DNA from: Tubulanus polymorphus
Lineage: Eukaryota > Nemertea > Palaeonemertea > Tubulaniformes > Tubulanidae
Length of the DNA stretch: 64,000 bases
Assembly (NCBI RefSeq): GCF_964204645.1
Contig: NC_134030.1
Span: 10,848,278-10,912,277 of the forward strand
Direction of reading: 5' to 3'
Below the pieces are notes generated by a model. The model was not told where the DNA came from, did no database searches, and saw only the letters and a list, made by a program, of their open reading frames with translations. This document shows, one piece after another, positions 59,827 through 64,000 of this stretch (position 1 is the stretch's first letter; the number at the start of each line of letters is the position of its first letter). Both the position numbers and the translations under genes were made by a program.

Positions 59827-60866
59827 AGCTTTTGATAACTTTGAGTACTAATTTAGTATTAATGAACTGTTAATTTGTAGTATGTATTAATTCAAATAGT
59901 ATATACTAAAGTCTGTATACTCATGATATCGTTATGATGTTCCACAATAATAAATTGGATATATGTATCAATATTATGAATTGATTGACCTTAAGATTGT
60001 ATCTACTTACACTACATTCAGAAAGAGGGGATTTTTACCTACTTTGAAGAATTGGGGATTTTTACCGCTAACCGTCAAGAAGAGGTTGGGACCGATTGCA
60101 AATGTGAATTTCAAATTGGAGTGCATTGAGTTCAATTCATCAAAAAAACATATTAACTGGTAATTCTGAAAACACAGAAAATGTCGTCAACATATCTATA
60201 AGATGGGTTTGTGCTTGGACCTGGATTAGCTAATTATTATCAAAATGTGCAAAACAGAAATTAGCTAGAGTTGGACCTATGGGCTATTGTCGTGTGGGGT
60301 GTTTGTTGGTCATTTACCGCAGTCCGAGGGGAACTACATCCTTTAAAAGAAAATAGACAAATCCAAATAACAGTTGATTAATCTCTATTCGTCCGTGCAT
60401 CATAGTAGAATGACATGCTTGTCAATGCAAATTTGAGCATAATTTATTATAACAATATAGCTTAGGCCGAAACTATGTATCAATATTCGTATATTATATT
60501 TCTGAGATGATTTCGCATAATTAAAGATTTTCTTCTTTTTTTTAACAGTTGATTAATATCTATTCGTCCGTGCATCAGAGTAGAATGACATGCTTGTCAA
60601 AGCTACCCTTTTTATACGATGCAGGAAAAACTGTATGGCCGGTATAACTTCATTGCAATTCTAAACCAACCTTTGCATTGATATTTTAATCTTCCGCTTG
60701 GCTCCACTGGCAAATCCTTAATTTTCGCACTCATCGATGATGGGCATTATGTTATTTCTAGAATAAAAGAATGCAAATGAATTCTCGCGTATTAATCTTC
60801 TCGGATATGGGTGTAACTGAAATATTCGATAATCGGTTTTCTCACACACCATTGAAGAATTATACG

Positions 60867-60978
60867 TGACGTCATTTACAATTGATTTCGGTTTCACGAT
60901 AAATTCGGGAGCTTAATCGTGCCTGGTCACTTTCCGGTGAAACCGCACAGTAGCCTATAACTGCCGCAGCAATAACAG
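60867..60978 (+). promoter_or_regulatory. Putative receptor promoter with a consensus CRE (right arm)
   Basis: TGACGTCA at 60867-60874, followed by a possible untranslated exon ending 'caataacag|gtatgt' (exon end 60978). An acceptor 'tttgtttaag' ends at about 61270, 28 bp before the receptor ATG at 61298. Confidence 0.45.
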
Positions 60979-61297
60979 GTATGTAGATATGAATATGAAT
61001 GCAAGTTATATTTTGAAAGCCAGACTTTAGAGAAAATGACCATCGCACATGCATAATACACATTTGTAGTTTTAACTGTTTCAGGAATTTTTAAAAACCA
61101 ATCTTATTATCCAGGCTTTTTCGTGGTCCTGCTTAACCTGTTATTGTAGTTATCATGTGTTAATATGCTGTATTTTTACTGTGAACAGAGCACTGAATAT
61201 GGTAATGATAATAATAGTAATAATATCACATAAGATATACGGTTAGTTAGAAGATCTCTTTTTGTTTAAGGTGCGCAACCTTTGGTAATCATCGACA

Positions 61298-62699
61298 ATG
61301 TCAAATTTAACATTGAGCTCAACGGAGCCAGCCACATTTCTGAACGCTACCTTGAATCAGACGATCAACGCAACGACTGGTGAACCAACTAAAGCAGCGT
61401 CGTCGACCAAATGGATTCTCGAGTACTGGCCGGCGTTGATAGCGAATGTTTTTTGGGATATAAACACGTTACCGCAATGGATCCGCTGGATGCGCTTTCT
61501 CGGCACGCCATTGATCATGCTGACTGGCCTGGTTGGTAATACGTTCGCGTTGATTCTGATGCTGGACCGGTCGATGAGGAAACATACGTACGCCTGGTAT
61601 ATAATGACACTAGCCGTTTGCGATACGGCTATGATTGGAGTTCGTCTGTGTTCCTGGATTAACATGATATCGCTAGCTACCGGCGGAGGGCTTCTCATTA
61701 AGATTACCGACGATGTTGGTTGTATTTTGAGTGAAGGTAACTTTGAATAATTATTTTGTAACATTCGATTTCTTATGTGTGTGGGCTCCAGAAGTCGAAG
61801 TCTCCGGAATCGTGAACTATGATCATGAACTATGATCATGATCATGAAACAATACAGTAAAAATGGTGATAGAAAATACTTAATTTGTAGTTATCCCCAA
61901 AAATATGTATATTGTTAATGATTGATTTAAAGTTGTTTCTGTTGTTACGATTCCAGGTATTCCGGATGTATTTCAGACTACTGGTGCTTGGATGATGGCT
62001 ACTATTGCGACCGAACGCTTTACCGTCGTTTGGTTTCCGTTCATATCGCGACGATTGACGCCGAAAATATCTGCCATCGTCATCGTCGGTATGTTTATAT
62101 TCGCTATTCTCTCGACGCTGTACTACATCATATATATCCGATTCGTCGAGGAGGTGCATTTTTGTGCCGTGCCGTACGAAATCGGATGGGTAACTCAGCT
62201 CTACCTGGGATTTCCGATGGAATACATTCCGGCGATGATAATCATCGTCTTCAACGGATTGGTCGTCTTTTCGTTAACCCGACGCCAACGCTCGGTCAAA
62301 GAAACGAAGAAATTGGCGACAAAATCACGCGACAAAATCACCTTCATGTTAATGCTGTTCACGTTTTCATTCTTGATACTCACGCTGCCGGCCTGGATAT
62401 TCGAGGAGATCTACAAGAAATACTACGGCTCCATTCCCAAATACGTCGAGATGCCGACAAGAGAAATCATCGAGTTCTTCTACCAGATGAACTACAGCGT
62501 CAACTTCTTCATTTATGTTATTTCCGGTAACGAGTTGCGCGCCCTTTTCAAACAGAAGATGGGCGCGTGTAGATCGGCGCTGAGACGGAATATCCACGCG
62601 TCAATGCAGAATACTTCCGATCAATCGGAAAGTAATCAAAGGTCGGACAAAACCTACAAAACTAACGTACCTTCGTTAAGCAACGAAGCCAATACTTAG
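61298..62699 (+). CDS. Peptide-type class A GPCR, intact right-arm copy
   Basis: Two coding exons, 61298-61736 and 61957-62699, give 393 residues. The N-terminus has four possible glycosylation sites (Asn3, Asn16, Asn20, Asn24). TM1 is at about 67-90 with GN (80-81), TM2 has LAVCD (Asp109), Cys142 precedes TM3, and TERF (165-168) replaces DRY. Extracellular loop 2 has a Cys (HFCAVPYE). A basic third loop (RRQRSVKETKKLATKSRDK) precedes TM6 with LPAW; TM7 has NYSVNFFIY, and the Ser/Thr-rich tail has a Cys after helix 8 (KMGACRS). The single coding intron lies at the start of TM3. The type fits receptors for short amidated peptides (FMRFamide-receptor-like); the ligand is not known. It lies between peptide copies 4 and 5. 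Confidence 0.9.
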
Positions 62700-63130
62700 C
62701 TTATTATATTAGAGGAGGCAATCCGTCGTGGATCCGATATTTTTGGATTATCGCACAATGGTGTGCCGGCACCGCTACTGTGGCAATCGAGGATTCCACG
62801 TATGGCAGGCGAGAATCCACCAGGTTCGCAAGTGGTTACTCGGTTACCTTTCTTCAGTATTTTCTACATTTAGATTCAATTGCAATCAACTTTTCTCATT
62901 AGTAAGACAATTTCTACTAAAACTATACCGTATAGACTTGTTTGACAACGTTTCCATTTAGGAGCCTAAAAATCCAGTTCAAATTTCATTGTTATGCCAT
63001 CTGATGTGTGTGCCGGTACCCCATTCCTATAGAGATTACCGATGTTTTGATTTTGTAATACCTGCACGATATAAAAAACATGTATTAACTACATAACGAC
63101 AACAACTTTTTGATTTAACGGCGGTTTTAA
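62700..63130 (+). other. Likely 3' region of the receptor gene
   Basis: Follows the receptor stop and mirrors 52076-52527. No conserved exon; open frames are short and differ between the arms. Confidence 0.4.
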
Positions 63131-63358
63131 ATGCATTTATTTTCATTGATGTTTTCACTTTTGTGTCACAAGTACTTGGAATACCCATATTCGATATTTG
63201 AAAACGCCAAGATTTTGTTAGCTTTAGCTGAAATAAACGACGGTTTTATCGGAGTTGGATCTTTGTCGTCTCATCTATCGAGGACCTGGAGGTGGAGGTT
63301 GCAGGTCATCATCGGAATCTGCGACGGATATTATTCGCGCGGAAAATCGAGTTCCTAA
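63131..63358 (+). other. Small open frame kept in both arms (right copy)
   Basis: A 75-codon frame, MHLFSLMFSLLCHKYLEYPY to ICDGYYSRGKSSS, homologous to 51866-52075 with several amino-acid changes and no stop. It lies in the sense of the receptor gene. Coding status and function unknown. Confidence 0.25.
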
Positions 63359-63572
63359 CCGACCAGTAAAAATTCTAGTTACTACAAAGTCCGCCACGAG
63401 CGTGTCCTACCATTTAATCATCAATTACGGCACTTCCATAGAATATCGAAGAACACAATCAATATAAAGACAGTATTTTTTGTTTAGGATCATCAACTTA
63501 AATCATGATTTATTAATTCATACAAATTACATGACGTGGAATCAGTAATTTATCCATTGTGGAATCAGTGGT

Positions 63573-63936
63573 TTATCCCGGGTATTTGCTTCTGTATTTC
63601 TTATAACCTGGTGAATACCCACGACGAGCGAGATCGCGAGCGATTTCTTCTTCAGTCGAATCATCAACTGCAGCTTTAGCGTTCACCATCGACCACAAAC
63701 AGATCACTAACAACATGATCGGAAGTAAACTTCTCAACATTTTCATCAGCATTGACGCTAAAAATTAAACAGTAGTCAACGTATTTTCATTGTGTTTCTA
63801 ATCATGATTATCTAATTGTATTGACAGAAATAAAGAGAAAAATATTTCGTAAGAAAAGATCAATCGCTGTTTGAATGCGTGACAAGTTCATATTCGAAGT
63901 TTAAAAATGAAATCACGAATTTGACTTACCGATCAT
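63573..63936 (-). CDS. Small secreted peptide precursor, copy 5 (KK type)
   Basis: Exons 63936-63930 and 63757-63573, 63 residues, identical in protein sequence to copy 4 although its flanks match copy 2. The signal peptide core is intact, so the damage in copy 2 came after the arms separated. TTTATT at 63509-63514 is the polyadenylation signal on this strand. Its upstream exon and promoter would lie beyond the window. It is convergent with the intact receptor gene. Confidence 0.77.
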
Positions 63937-64000
63937 TTTAACGGATTGGTTTTGCAACAAATCGCAGATTTTTACGAGCAATTTATGAAACTAAAATAAG

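Larger units (their letters stand above)
58377..64000. repeat. Right arm of the large inverted repeat
   Basis: Reverse complement of 51061-56103 (see there), with an arm-specific insertion at about 59262-59826. The arm runs on past the end of the window; by symmetry a plus-strand NK-type peptide gene would be expected near 65 kb. Confidence 0.85.

Overview
The window is nuclear DNA from an AT-rich animal genome: genes are split by GT-AG introns, AATAAA signals follow them, and the gaps are filled with miniature DNA transposons (MITEs), LINE remnants, minisatellites and microsatellites. The gene content (peptide-type class A receptors with FMRFamide-receptor-like character, a WSC-domain protein, a multi-vWA secreted protein, PPM1K and LACTB2 orthologues) fits a marine invertebrate, most plausibly a spiralian such as an annelid or mollusc. 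That placement is inference; no lineage marker is decisive.

Layout. 1-3.6 kb: repeats and MITEs. 3.6-10.04 kb (-): intact three-exon PPM1K-like mitochondrial PP2C phosphatase with MITE-filled introns. 10.1-12.5 kb: fold-back repeats. 12.53-16.17 kb (+): intact seven-exon LACTB2 (metallo-beta-lactamase-fold RNase). 17.3-25.2 kb: no supportable gene; MITEs, hairpins and a LINE endonuclease fragment. 25.2-30.1 kb: a pentanucleotide satellite, a broken LINE on the minus strand and a 30-bp minisatellite. 31.1-32.0 kb (+): two exons of a WSC-domain gene. 32.8-34.0 kb: LINE fragment and SINE-like sequence. 37.9-43.0 kb (+): a secreted protein with three vWA domains, each built from the same exon pair. 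43.7-47.0 kb (+): two intronless class A GPCR genes, the second carrying a one-base frameshift.

49.6-64.0 kb is the most unusual part. Five copies of a small two-coding-exon gene each encode a 63-residue prepropeptide: signal peptide, acidic spacer, Arg-Arg, then a short basic Tyr-rich peptide ending in Gly-stop (GYSPGYKKYRSKYPG or a variant). I recognise no family for it. Copies lie in divergent, head-to-head pairs, and the region is a large inverted repeat (arms about 5 kb or more, centre near 57.3-57.6 kb). Each arm also carries a two-exon peptide-type GPCR: the right copy is intact, the left has two one-base deletions. The block thus holds repeated candidate secreted-peptide genes interleaved with repeated peptide-type receptor genes. 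Direct receptor-ligand pairing is a hypothesis the sequence suggests but cannot prove.

Gene models were spliced by hand from reading frame, GT-AG sites and family alignment from memory; no search was run. Repeat classifications rest on terminal repeats and target-site duplications seen in the sequence.
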